In this document: one piece after another, positions 34,031 through 42,822 of the stretch
Layout: every line of letters begins with the position of its first letter
Position numbering within the stretch: the first letter of the stretch is position 1
Assembly: GCA_028708425.1 (NCBI GenBank)
Contig: JAQVYY010000027.1
Span: 1 to 48,811 of the forward strand
DNA from: Bacteroidales bacterium
GTDB taxonomy: Bacteria > Bacteroidota > Bacteroidia > Bacteroidales > Tenuifilaceae
DNA length: 48,811 bases
Reading direction: 5' to 3'
Notes under the pieces: model-generated
The model's input: the letters and a program-made list of their open reading frames with translations, nothing else
What the model was told of the DNA's origin: nothing
Databases searched by the model: none
Made by a program: the position numbers and the translations under genes

Positions 34031-34831
34031 ATGGCCGCTTTTGAAAAAATTGATCTCCCAACAGTTAAGCATGTAATTCCTGTTTCGTCGGGTAAGGGTG
34101 GTGTTGGAAAATCAACCGTTTCGGTTAATTTGGCTATTTCGCTTGTGCGACAAGGTTTTAAGGTTGCATTGGTAGATGCCGATATTTTTGGCCCCTCGAT
34201 ACCCCGTATGTTTGGCATCGAGGATGCTCAACCCGAGGTTATTACCAAGGGCGAAAAGGATATTATGTACCCCATTGAGAAGTTTGGGGTTAAAATTATG
34301 TCCATTGGTTTCTTTGTTAAAACAAATCAGGGCCTAATTTGGCGTGGCCCCATGGCAGCCAACGCCATAACCCAGCTGCTCGAGAATACGGAGTGGGGCG
34401 ATATTGATTATATGATTCTCGATTTCCCTCCCGGAACCAGCGATATTCAGCTCACCGCTGCGCAAAAGGTGAAGATGAGCGGGTCGGTAATTGTAACAAC
34501 ACCTCAGGAGGTTGCTCTAAACGACGCGCGAAAAGCAGCATCGATGTTTACGAATAAGAGCCTGAATATTCCTATTTTGGGTGTAATCGAGAACATGTCG
34601 TGGTTTACCCCGGCACCACATCCCGAGGAGAAGTACTTTATTTTCGGGCAGGGTGGAGGCGAGCGTTTAGCTAACGAGCTGGGCGTTCCATTAATCGGGC
34701 AAATTCCACTAATTGCCGAGGTTGGCGAAGCTGCCGATAAGGGGCTTAGCGTTTATAGCCAGAGCAACCCCGCAGCCGTTGAAGCTTTCGATAAAATTGT
34801 TGAAACTTTTATACAGATGGTTACGGTATAA
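34031..34831 (+). CDS. Mrp/NBP35 family Fe-S cluster carrier ATPase
   Basis: A 266-residue P-loop ATPase that carries or inserts Fe-S clusters. Visible are SSGKGGVGKSTVSVNLA (Walker A), the LVDADIFGPS switch and LDFPPGTSD (Walker B). The N-terminal DUF59 domain found in many bacterial Mrp proteins is missing. The CxxC pair seen in ApbC is replaced here by WFTPAPHPEEKYFIFG without Cys, as in other Bacteroidota members. Mrp-type ATPases belong to the ORP complex, so the gene may be functionally linked to the upstream cluster even though a repeat separates them. Confidence 0.92.
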   Translation: MAAFEKIDLPTVKHVIPVSSGKGGVGKSTVSVNLAISLVRQGFKVALVDADIFGPSIPRMFGIEDAQPEVITKGEKDIMYPIEKFGVKIMSIGFFVKTNQGLIWRGPMAANAITQLLENTEWGDIDYMILDFPPGTSDIQLTAAQKVKMSGSVIVTTPQEVALNDARKAASMFTNKSLNIPILGVIENMSWFTPAPHPEEKYFIFGQGGGERLANELGVPLIGQIPLIAEVGEAADKGLSVYSQSNPAAVEAFDKIVETFIQMVTV

Positions 34832-34836
34832 ACCGA

Positions 34837-34888
34837 TTACCCCACACTATTCATCAACTTTAGTAACGATGAATACAAACGTGGGGTA
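34837..34888 (+). repeat. TAACCC-type repeat, short diverged copy (hairpin)
   Basis: TTACCCCACACTATTCATC and GATGAATACAAACGTGGGG form the first hairpin of the element, with paired changes keeping the stem. It starts 5 bp after the mrp stop codon. A tract rich in GAAGCC follows to 35040, resembling that at 5870-5930. Confidence 0.75.
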
Positions 34889-35096
34889 AATCATTAGTTT
34901 GTGTACTCGTAGTTCAATGCTGGTTGGTTACCTTTCAGCACCCCTCGATTCTGCTCGGGTAGCTGTCAGACTAAACGATCGTCAGAGTGAGCAACCGTCA
35001 GACTGAGCGAAGCCGAAGCCGAAGTCGAACCCGAAGCCTGTTTTTAGCTAAACAGCGTTGAATAGTACACAGCATAAACTGGTAAAATCAAGCGCT

Positions 35097-35684
35097 ATGA
35101 ACCACGAGCTTAACGAGCTAAAGGAGCAGATTTTACAATGTACCAAATGCGAGCTATCGAAAACACGCAATAGGGTAATATTTGGCGAGGGCAATGTAAA
35201 TGCCGAAATTATGATTATTGGCGAGGGGCCTGGTAGAGACGAGGATATACAGGGAAGGCCCTTTGTAGGTAAATCGGGACAGCTTCTCGATAAAATTTTG
35301 GCGGCTTGTGGTTTTAATCGTACCCATCATGTTTTTATCGGCAATATCGTTAAGTGTCGCCCTCCTCAAAACAGGGTGCCCTCACCCAGCGAGGCCGCTA
35401 TCTGTATGCCCTATTTGCAAAAGCAAATAGAACTTATCGACCCCAAAATCCTTATCCTGCTAGGGGCCACATCGTTGAAGTATATGGTTGGCTCTGAGTA
35501 TCGAATAACCCGCGATAGGGGCAAGTGGATTAACCATGATGGAAGGCTTGCTATGCCCGTATTTCATCCCGCAGCGCTGCTCCGCAACCCCGCATTAAAG
35601 CGCCCCACATGGCAAGATTTTAAGAATATAGTTTATAAGTACCGCGAGCTGGTTGACCCAGCCCACAAATCCGATCACGTTTAA
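35097..35684 (+). CDS. Type 4 uracil-DNA glycosylase family protein
   Basis: Removes uracil from DNA as the first step of base excision repair. The product has 195 residues from ATG 35097; an upstream TTG (35058) is less likely. The family 4 signs are an N-terminal CTKCELSKTRN cysteine pair of the 4Fe-4S site, GEGPGRDEDIQGRPFVGKSG (water-activating loop), NIVKCRPPQNRVP with the third Cys, and the fourth Cys in AAICMPYL. The C-terminal motif FHPAALLRNP also fits. The stop codon TAA is the first triplet of a repeat copy. Confidence 0.93.
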   Translation: MNHELNELKEQILQCTKCELSKTRNRVIFGEGNVNAEIMIIGEGPGRDEDIQGRPFVGKSGQLLDKILAACGFNRTHHVFIGNIVKCRPPQNRVPSPSEAAICMPYLQKQIELIDPKILILLGATSLKYMVGSEYRITRDRGKWINHDGRLAMPVFHPAALLRNPALKRPTWQDFKNIVYKYRELVDPAHKSDHV

Positions 35685-35729
35685 CCCGCATTATTCATCA
35701 ACATTACTAAAGATGAATGAAAATGGGGC
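35682..35729 (+). repeat. TAACCC repeat, short copy supplying a stop codon
   Basis: The first three bases (35682-35684) are the stop codon of the glycosylase gene. The first hairpin follows and the copy then ends in GGGGC. Confidence 0.82.
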
Positions 35730-35828
35730 GTAGAGCAACTACGAGGGTTACCGTGGTTTTTTTTTGAACTATTTACCACCAGCAAGTGTTTGTATACAAA
35801 ATATTTGTGGTAATATATTAATTGCTTT

Positions 35829-36065
35829 ATGTCAGAATATCAACATAAATACAGCGAAGAAGATGATTTTAAGGAGGAGGTAGGCAGGTTAATCGGCGAG
35901 CAAAAGTTTAACGCGGCTATAAACTATTTACTACAAGTTATCGAATACGATAGGGGTAACACCCAAGCAAAGGTGCTTCTTGAGCAGATTAGAAAGATTA
36001 ATCAGTTTCAGAATCGAGAAATTTTTGCCCAAACAAATCTTGATATGGACCCTTGGTTCGAGTAG
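35829..36065 (+). CDS. Small TPR-like hypothetical protein
   Basis: A 78-residue, mostly helical, acidic protein. Residues 12-55 (EEVGRLIGEQKFNAAINYLL, then GNTQAKVLLEQI) look like one and a half tetratricopeptide-like helices. The tail ends in MDPWFE. No signal peptide or membrane helix is present. I recognise no specific family. It stands alone between a repeat copy and the chemoreceptor, so its partner is unknown. Confidence 0.65.
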   Translation: MSEYQHKYSEEDDFKEEVGRLIGEQKFNAAINYLLQVIEYDRGNTQAKVLLEQIRKINQFQNREIFAQTNLDMDPWFE

Positions 36066-36077
36066 CGCTCGTAGCCC

Positions 36078-36092
36078 TTAACCCCAATTATT
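36078..36092 (+). repeat. TAACCCC repeat end fragment
   Basis: TTAACCCCAATTATT matches the terminal arm of the dispersed repeat (reverse complement of its 3' end). It lies 13 bp after the TPR-like gene. Confidence 0.5.
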
Positions 36093-36165
36093 AGCTCAAA
36101 GGGCGAATCTTTTCAGACCCACCCTTATATCAGAATTCAAGCGATTTACTTTTTTATATCGAAAA

Positions 36166-36415
36166 CACTATTGTCCGATAAAAACAAAGTTAAACATTAT
36201 AGACTCTTCGCTTCACTGCGTTTCGCTCTGAAATGTATGTTCCACAAAAACCGTTGAAAATAGAAATGGCTTTGTCTATGACAAATGTTTAGTTTTTAGG
36301 GGAGGGCTTGGCTAGCGGCGAAGCCGCTAGCCAAGCCCTCCCCTCCTAAATACAACTCAACGCCCTGTCATTCCGACCGTAGGGAGGAATCTATAAATAT
36401 TAACCGGACACCAAT
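36166..36415. repeat. Hairpin-bearing dispersed repeat, copy 2
   Basis: Matches 1921-2115 over its length, plus about 60 bp internally. The stem (36298-36319 and 36323-36344) is again a perfect 22-bp inverted repeat with a 3-nt loop (GAA instead of CTA). One base pair has changed on both arms: GGTCTTGG/CCAAGACC in copy 1 and GGGCTTGG/CCAAGCCC here. It ends 11 bp from the chemoreceptor stop. Confidence 0.78.
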
Positions 36416-36426
36416 GTTTCAAAAAC

Positions 36427-37545
36427 CTACCTTTTAAAATAGGCTATTATTCTGCGTAAGTTCTCCGCAAGGTCGGTTAACGCCATTGCATTTTGATTCA
36501 GTTCCTGCGCTGCATTGGCAGTTTGTTGTGTTACTTGGTTTAGGCTCGATAGGGCATTATTTACCTCACCGGCACCTGTTTTTTGCTCATTACTTGCCGA
36601 GGTTATTTCGTCCATCACCACAACCGTTTTTTCCAATTCCGATACAAGCTCGTTAAACAGGTGTTCGGTTTTTTCGCTTAGCTCTACGCTGTCTTTCGAT
36701 AAAGCATCAATTTCATCGGAGCTCACCTTGCTTCGCTCGGCCAGCTTTTTAACCTCGGCTGCAACCACTGCAAATCCTTTACCATGCTCACCTGCACGGG
36801 CAGCCTCAACGGCCGCATTTAGCGCCAGCATATTGGTTTGCTGCGAAATCTCATTTATTATGGTAATTTTCTCAGCAATAGCTCTGCTTGCCGATAGGCT
36901 GCTATCCGAAGCATCTTTTACCAAAGCCATTTTTTCCTGAGTTCCCTTAATTATTTTATTCCCATTTAGGGCATTGTTAGTATTCTGTTCAATGTTAGCG
37001 TTTATTTGTTCCATTGTGGCCGATACCTCCTCGGTAGACGAGGCCTGCTCGTTAGCCCCTTCAGCCATCTTATTCGAATTGTCTGTTAGCTGGGTGCTTG
37101 CCTCGATAATATTATCGGATTCGCTATGCAAGCTCTCAACCACCTGATTTAGTGTATCTATCAGCTTATTCATCGCTTTACCCAGCGTGCCCAGCTCATC
37201 CTTGCGCTCAAGCATTTGCGGCGATAGCTCTAAATTGAGCCGCCCCTCCGAAAGCTCCGTAACGTTACTAATTGTATCATGGAAGGGTTTTTTAATAATC
37301 CGAACCACTAAATAAAAACAAAGGGTTGTGCTAACGATGTCGAAAATTAAAGATAAATATTGCGGAAAAAATTCCGGAAACTCTGATGATAGCCTTGTAA
37401 TCTCAACAACAAAAATGAGGTTAATACCCCATATTAAACATATTTTAAATAGTATCGAGTTTTTAAAAAGTAGGCGTAAAACTAAAATCAAGACAGGAAC
37501 AACCACAAAAATTGCCAAGAGTACTGATACAAAAAACACATTCAT
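36427..37545 (-). CDS. Methyl-accepting chemotaxis protein without periplasmic sensor
   Basis: The 372-residue chemoreceptor has three closely spaced N-terminal membrane helices (about 3-25, 31-50 and 65-85), a HAMP-like linker (about 85-140) and a signalling domain. The domain contains the conserved tip [21 protein letters not shown] with [16 protein letters not shown]. There is no sizeable extracellular domain, so it probably senses membrane state or an internal signal. No che genes are in the window. The organism's motility type cannot be told from this gene alone. Confidence 0.92.
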   Translation of the reverse strand: MNVFFVSVLLAIFVVVPVLILVLRLLFKNSILFKICLIWGINLIFVVEITRLSSEFPEFFPQYLSLIFDIVSTTLCFYLVVRIIKKPFHDTISNVTELSEGRLNLELSPQMLERKDELGTLGKAMNKLIDTLNQVVESLHSESDNIIEASTQLTDNSNKMAEGANEQASSTEEVSATMEQINANIEQNTNNALNGNKIIKGTQEKMALVKDASDSSLSASRAIAEKITIINEISQQTNMLALNAAVEAARAGEHGKGFAVVAAEVKKLAERSKVSSDEIDALSKDSVELSEKTEHLFNELVSELEKTVVVMDEITSASNEQKTGAGEVNNALSSLNQVTQQTANAAQELNQNAMALTDLAENLRRIIAYFKR

Positions 37546-37918
37546 AGTATTTATCTTTTAAAGTTTATATTTATAAGGCTACGCCAATCTGCTAACCATG
37601 CTTTAGAATTGTAAGGTATTAGATGGAAATTTAGCCGAAGATATAGGCCTATTATAAGTAATACGTATTCCTGCTAGTTTGGTTACTATTAATAGGTTAG
37701 CATTTGTATACTATGCCGAATTATTCGTGTTGTGGGGTAAACGGGGATGCTTTGTTTTGCGAGCTTTATTGTAACGATTGGAATAATTGGTGGCTTTTCC
37801 AGCCTTAGCCACCGTGCAACCCGTGCGCTGGGTTTCCCCACAAGGGGGATAGTGGGTAGCGTAGGCAAGCCACAAAACTACCCACGCCCCTATGATAATA
37901 CAAATACTATTTGTAATT
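37546..37918. other. Chemoreceptor to R-M intergenic region
   Basis: The gap between the divergent chemoreceptor and R-M genes holds no supported ORF. It contains a GC-richer tract (37800-37890) and ends with the last copy of the TAACCC repeat. Frames through it look like noise. Confidence 0.4.
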
Positions 37919-37969
37919 TAACCCGCCTAATTCATCAAATTTGTATAAGATAAATGCAAATGTGTGGGG
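37919..37969 (+). repeat. TAACCC repeat, last copy in the window
   Basis: A diverged short copy (TAACCCGCCTAATTCATC and onward). I found no further copies of this family between here and 48811. Confidence 0.75.
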
Positions 37970-38000
37970 CCAACCAACCGAAACAAATAGTGCGATTAAT

Positions 38001-38870
38001 ATGAACCTAAAACAGCTAAAACCCAGAAAGGCGCTCAATAAAGCATTTTTAAAGCTTAAGCCCAATCGGTCTGAAATTGAGGTGTTTAAAACGAACCTAA
38101 TTCAGCTGCTCAACAGGATAGACGAGCAGGAGTCGGAGGAGTTTCATAAGTTTTTGCTGGTCGATTTTTTAAAAAAAACCTACTACGAGCCCCACCATTT
38201 TATAAACACCAAGGGGCGCAACGATTTGGTTATTCACAACGGGAGCAAGGCAAGCAGCAGCGTTGGCGTAATAGTTGAAACCAAAAAGCCAACCAACAGG
38301 AGCGAAATGCTAACCCAGCAAAATATCAATACTAAAGCCCTGCACGAGCTGGTGCTGTACTACCTGCGCGAACGCATAACCCAAAAAAATCTGGAAATCC
38401 GCTACCTGGTTGCAACCAATATATACGAATGGTTTATTTTTGATGCCAATACCTTCGAAAAGCAATTTGCCCATAGCAAGGAGCTTGTAAAGCAGTTTAA
38501 CGAGTTCGAAGCGGGGCGACTGGCGGGCAAAACAACCGATTTTTTCTACAATCAAATAGCGCAGCCATTTATAAGTAGCATTACCCACGAAATTGAGTTT
38601 ACCCACTTCGATGTGCGCAAGTACGAAAACCCGCTGCGCAACAACAGTAAAAAGGACGACAACAAGCTTATTGCCCTTTACAAGCTGCTATCGCCCGAGC
38701 ACCTGTTAAAGCTGCCCTTTGCCAACGATAGCAACACCCTCGATAAGCGTTTCTACGGCGAGCTGCTACATATTATTGGGCTGGTTGAAACAAAGGAGAA
38801 GGGCAAAAAATTATTGGGCGCAACCGGGAGGGCAGCCAGAACTTTGGCTCAATTCTCGAGAACGCCATAA
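38001..38870 (+). pseudogene. Type IIG restriction-modification enzyme, N-terminal nuclease part (frameshifted)
   Basis: A 289-residue frame from ATG 38001; an upstream TTG start lies in a repeat. It contains a PD-(D/E)xK-type nuclease signature: Asp75 in NDLVIHN, then VIVETKKP with Glu93 and Lys95. The meaningful sequence runs to LVETKEKGKK (encoded to 38810), after which the frame gives unrelated residues and stops. The correct continuation (IIGRNREGSQNFG, then ILENAIIELDSLD) lies in the frame of the next ORF. One base is therefore missing at the six-A run 38805-38810. With 38891-41845 it would form one enzyme of about 1,280 residues. Confidence 0.82.
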
Positions 38871-38890
38871 TTGAGCTCGACAGCCTGGAT

Positions 38891-41845
38891 ATGATTAGCC
38901 GCCTTGAAAAACCCAACCAGTTTGGGCGCAACGTGCAGGAGCAGCTTTTTAGCGTGGCGCTGGAGCTAAGCATTACCTGGATAAACCGAATTCTGTTCCT
39001 AAAGCTGCTCGAGGCCCAGCTCATTAGGTACCAAAGGGGCGACCAGTTGTATAGCTTTCTGAATTTGGAGAGAATTCAGAATTATGACGATTTAAACAGC
39101 TTGTTCTTTAAAGTTTTAGCCCGAAAATACGACGAGCGTGTTGAAAGCGTAAAGGCAGCATTTGCAAAGGTGCCATACCTAAACAGCTCGCTGTTTGAAC
39201 CCTCGGATCTTGAGCATAAAACCCTGTTTATTAGCAACCTGCGCGACGATAAAACCCTGCCAATATACAGCGCAACCGTGCTAAAGGATAGCCACGGCAA
39301 GCGCCGTACTGGCGAGCTGAACACGCTGGAGTACCTGTTCGCGTTTTTAGATGCCTACGACTTTACCAGCGAGGGCTCCGAAGAGATTCAGGAGGATAGC
39401 AAAACCCTTATCAACGCCTCGGTGCTGGGGCTTATATTCGAGAAGATAAACGGCTACAAGGACGGCTCGTTCTTTACCCCCGGATTTATAACCATGTACA
39501 TGTGCCGCGAAACCATTCGCAAGGCCGTGGTTCAGAAATTTAACGAGGCCAAGCAGTGGGATTGCAAAACCATTGATGACCTGTACGATAAGATTGACAA
39601 CCGCAACGAGGCCAACCACATTGTAAATAGCCTAAAAATTTGCGACCCCGCCGTGGGCTCAGGGCACTTTCTGGTTTCGGCGCTAAACGAGATAATTGCC
39701 GTTAAAAACGATTTACGAATCCTGCAGGATCGCCACGGCCGCCGCCTAAAGGAGTACCACGTTGAGGTGGAGAACGACGAGCTGATTGTAACCGACGAGG
39801 AGGGCGCTATTTTCGAGTACCACCCCAAGAGCACGGAGAGCCAGCGCGTGCAGGAGGCGCTGTTTCATGAGAAACAAACCATAATTGAGAGCTGCCTCTT
39901 TGGCGTTGATATAAACTTTAACTCGGTAAAAATTTGCCGCCTGCGCCTGTGGATCGAGCTGCTGAAGAATGCCTACTACAAAAACGAAACAGAGCTCGAA
40001 ACGCTACCCAATATCGATATTAACATAAAGTGCGGCAACTCGCTGGTAAGCCGCTTTGCCATTGATGCCGATTTGGGGCAAACCCTAAAAAAGAGCAGGT
40101 GGAGTATCGACAGCTACCGAATGGCGGTATCAACCTACCGCAACGCCCACAGCAAGGAGCAGAAGCACGAAATGAAACGCCTTATTGCCGACATAAAGAG
40201 CGACTTTACGAGCGAAATATCGGCAAACGACCCCAAGCTTAAGCGGTTAAACACAACCAGGGGCGAGCTGTTTACCCTTACCAACCAAACCACCCTTTTT
40301 GAGCAAACCAAAAAGGAGAAAGCCGAGTGGAATAAAAAGGTACAGAAGCTCTCTGACGATATTAAGAAGCTAGAAGCGGAGATAGAGGGGATTAGGAGCA
40401 ACAAAATTTACGAGAACGCCTTCGAGTGGCGCTTCGAGTTCCCCGAGGTGCTGAACGAAAACGGCGATTTTGTTGGGTTTGATGTGGTGATTGGGAACCC
40501 GCCGTATATGCGAGTGCAAGAAATTCAGGTAACGCAACCAACAGAAAAACTTTATTACGAAACACAGTATCAAAACGCTAAAGCTTCCTATGATTTAGCC
40601 AATATCTTTTTTGAATTAGCAGTAAATATTTCATCTATAAACAGTAACAATGCCTATATTTTTCCGCACAAGTTTTTTAATGCAGCATCCTCGCAAGTTT
40701 TTAGAAATTATTTAAAAGAAGGTCAGCTAATTGATGAAATTGCCCACTTTGGTGCCAATATGGTTTTTGAAGATGCAGATACTTACACATGCGTAGCGCA
40801 ATACAGCAAAAGACCGAGTGAAGGGTTTTATTTCCAGCGGTTTCCATTTAAATCAGACTTTAAAGAGCTGATGACAGACAAAAATAAGTACACTTTTGTT
40901 ACCTACGAAATGATTGATAAGGCTTCGCAACTTTACGGTAGCAATCAATGGATTTTGTTTAATAGCAAAATAGGTTTTACAATTTTTGAGAAGATTTATA
41001 AAAACGCAAAACTTTTTTCAGATGTATTTGAAGGAATTTTCCAAGGAATTGCAACAAGTAAGGATGACTTGTATATTTTAGAATGCATAGATAATAATAG
41101 CTTTAGGTGTAAAGTTCCAATAAGTGGAAAAGAATATGAATTAGAACCAGATTTATTCAAGCCTTTTTTAATGGGGAAAGATGTGCAGCGTTATAGCTAT
41201 TTAACAACTAATCGATATGTTTTTTTTCCTTATGAAATAATAAATGGAAACGCTGAAATTGTTTCAGTTGAAGAAATTAAAAAACGGTTTCCGAAAACAT
41301 TTTCTTACGTTGAGGACCACGAAATAATATTTAAGGCCCGAGAAAGAGGAAAAGCAAGTAAAATGAAGCATTGGCATACATATATCTACCCAAAAAACTT
41401 GAATAAATTTGAGCAGCCAAAACTTACATCAATGGAGATTTGTGCTAAGCAACCCAATGTGATATATAATCAAGATAACTTTTATCATTCAACAACGGCC
41501 TATAGTTGGATAAAAAAAGAAAGTGCAAAAGAAAACTATGAATACCTACTTGCAATTGCCAACTCAAAGTTGCTTTGGTGGTTTTTAAAAACCACAGGAG
41601 ACACCTTACAGGGTGATGCACGAAGGTTTAAAACTAATTACCTAAACCCATTTCCTTTACCCAGAAAAGTCGCTGAAGATGATGAGATTAACATTACAAA
41701 TAGGGTGAGAGAAGTATTATCAATTAAAAAACAAAACCCCACCGCCGACACCACCGCCCTAGAAGTCCAGATAGACCAGCTGGTTTACCAGCTTTACGGG
41801 CTAACCGATGCGGAGATTGAAATTGTGGAGAACGCCACAAAATAG
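38891..41845 (+). CDS. Type IIG (Eco57I-like) DNA methyltransferase and specificity part
   Basis: The 984-residue frame opens at ATG 38891 just after the frameshift. It holds an N6-adenine methyltransferase with motif I CDPAVGSGHF (C251-F260) and motif IV GNPPY (N536-Y539), preceded by FDVVI. Residues from about 540 to 945 form the target-recognition region, and the last 40 residues are conserved helical sequence. If translated separately it could methylate DNA without the nuclease. The target-recognition region (about 40510-41720) is clearly AT-richer than the flanks. No separate methylase or specificity gene is adjacent. Confidence 0.9.
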   Translation: MISRLEKPNQFGRNVQEQLFSVALELSITWINRILFLKLLEAQLIRYQRGDQLYSFLNLERIQNYDDLNSLFFKVLARKYDERVESVKAAFAKVPYLNSSLFEPSDLEHKTLFISNLRDDKTLPIYSATVLKDSHGKRRTGELNTLEYLFAFLDAYDFTSEGSEEIQEDSKTLINASVLGLIFEKINGYKDGSFFTPGFITMYMCRETIRKAVVQKFNEAKQWDCKTIDDLYDKIDNRNEANHIVNSLKICDPAVGSGHFLVSALNEIIAVKNDLRILQDRHGRRLKEYHVEVENDELIVTDEEGAIFEYHPKSTESQRVQEALFHEKQTIIESCLFGVDINFNSVKICRLRLWIELLKNAYYKNETELETLPNIDINIKCGNSLVSRFAIDADLGQTLKKSRWSIDSYRMAVSTYRNAHSKEQKHEMKRLIADIKSDFTSEISANDPKLKRLNTTRGELFTLTNQTTLFEQTKKEKAEWNKKVQKLSDDIKKLEAEIEGIRSNKIYENAFEWRFEFPEVLNENGDFVGFDVVIGNPPYMRVQEIQVTQPTEKLYYETQYQNAKASYDLANIFFELAVNISSINSNNAYIFPHKFFNAASSQVFRNYLKEGQLIDEIAHFGANMVFEDADTYTCVAQYSKRPSEGFYFQRFPFKSDFKELMTDKNKYTFVTYEMIDKASQLYGSNQWILFNSKIGFTIFEKIYKNAKLFSDVFEGIFQGIATSKDDLYILECIDNNSFRCKVPISGKEYELEPDLFKPFLMGKDVQRYSYLTTNRYVFFPYEIINGNAEIVSVEEIKKRFPKTFSYVEDHEIIFKARERGKASKMKHWHTYIYPKNLNKFEQPKLTSMEICAKQPNVIYNQDNFYHSTTAYSWIKKESAKENYEYLLAIANSKLLWWFLKTTGDTLQGDARRFKTNYLNPFPLPRKVAEDDEINITNRVREVLSIKKQNPTADTTALEVQIDQLVYQLYGLTDAEIEIVENATK

Positions 41846-41858
41846 GGCAATGGCTTCG

Positions 41859-41958
41859 CTACCGCACGACTCTGTCGTGTGGTAACGAGAAAAAAGCTAA
41901 CGATTTTAAGCCGCAAGAGTTGTTTTTTTGGCATGGGGTGGTGTTATTAGTAAGTTAG
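41859..41958 (+). repeat. GTGTGGTAACGAG / AGCTAACGA repeat, copy A
   Basis: It begins with a hairpin ACCGCACGAC-TCT-GTCGTGTGGT, followed by TAACGAGAAAA, AGCTAACGATTTTAAGCC and a T-run, and ends near AAGTTAGC. It shares order and sequence with 47348, 47550 and 48470. It lies just after the R-M gene. Confidence 0.7.
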
Positions 41959-42011
41959 CAAAAATGGTTAAAAGAAAACCCTGAAACCCAGAACATTAAT
42001 TTTTAAACGAT

Positions 42012-42809
42012 ATGAAAAAATATCAGACCAACATATCAATACTATTCCTAGTTTTGATATTTAGCATGTTGGGGTGCTGCAAGGACGATCCCGCACCCCG
42101 CAAGGGAAAATCTACAGCCGTGTTTAACCCCGACAAGGAGTACGGCACCGTTACCGACATTGATGGCAACGAGTATAAAACAATTGCCATTGGCACCCAA
42201 ACGTGGATGGCTGAGAACTTGCAGGTAACCCGTTATAGCAACGGCGATTCCATTATATTCCTCCCACTCTCGGCTGGCAAAGGGGTTTTCCACCTCCAGA
42301 CCCAAGGCGTTTACTGCGCCTACGATGACACCGCTGACCCCGACAGCCTTGCCACCTACGGGCTGCTGTACAACGGCCACACCGTGGTGGACCAGCGCAA
42401 CCTGTGCCCCGATGGTTGGCACGTACCCAGCGATGAGGAGTGGATCACCCTGGTTACGTACCTAGACAATGGCGAAAACGCCTTTGACCCCAACGGAACT
42501 GGGACTAATGGCGTGGTTGGGGGCAGGCTCAAGGAGGTCGGCACCCTGCACTGGAACGCGCCCAACCCCGCCGACAACAGCAGTGGCTTCACTGCGCTCC
42601 CTGGAGGGATCAGGTATGGAGACACATACTATTATAAGAGCCAACAGGCTCTTTTCTGGTCATTCACAGAGTATGTAAATGATACCATTCCTAACATTCA
42701 GGGGAAGGTTCTATGGATGCATAGTATCAGCGATCTATTTACATCCATTATTCGCCAGCCTTTTCCTAAAGTGGCAGGGCAAAGCGTTCGCTGTATTTCT
42801 GACAACTAA
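42012..42809 (+). CDS. FISUMP-domain lipoprotein
   Basis: A 265-residue lipoprotein with a type II signal peptide ending at MLGC (Cys22). From about residue 43 it carries a FISUMP domain (Fibrobacter succinogenes major paralogous domain), with TVTDIDGNEYKTIAIGTQTW, MAENL, LCPDGWHVPSDEEW, GGRLKE and the C-terminal GQSVRCISDN. These are outer-membrane-anchored proteins of unknown function, common in Bacteroidota. The gene stands alone. An IS element begins 13 bp after the stop codon. Confidence 0.88.
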   Translation: MKKYQTNISILFLVLIFSMLGCCKDDPAPRKGKSTAVFNPDKEYGTVTDIDGNEYKTIAIGTQTWMAENLQVTRYSNGDSIIFLPLSAGKGVFHLQTQGVYCAYDDTADPDSLATYGLLYNGHTVVDQRNLCPDGWHVPSDEEWITLVTYLDNGENAFDPNGTGTNGVVGGRLKEVGTLHWNAPNPADNSSGFTALPGGIRYGDTYYYKSQQALFWSFTEYVNDTIPNIQGKVLWMHSISDLFTSIIRQPFPKVAGQSVRCISDN

Positions 42810-42822
42810 TTTTTAACCTTTA

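Noticed and set aside
24696-34831. Nitrogen-fixation gene cluster (because of NifX-like proteins)
   Set aside because: No nifHDK, nifE, nifN or full-length nifB is present; NifX-fold proteins here pair with MinD-ferredoxin ATPases instead.
37747-37953. A 68-codon ORF between the chemoreceptor and the R-M gene
   Set aside because: It ends inside a dispersed repeat and has no domain or start signal.
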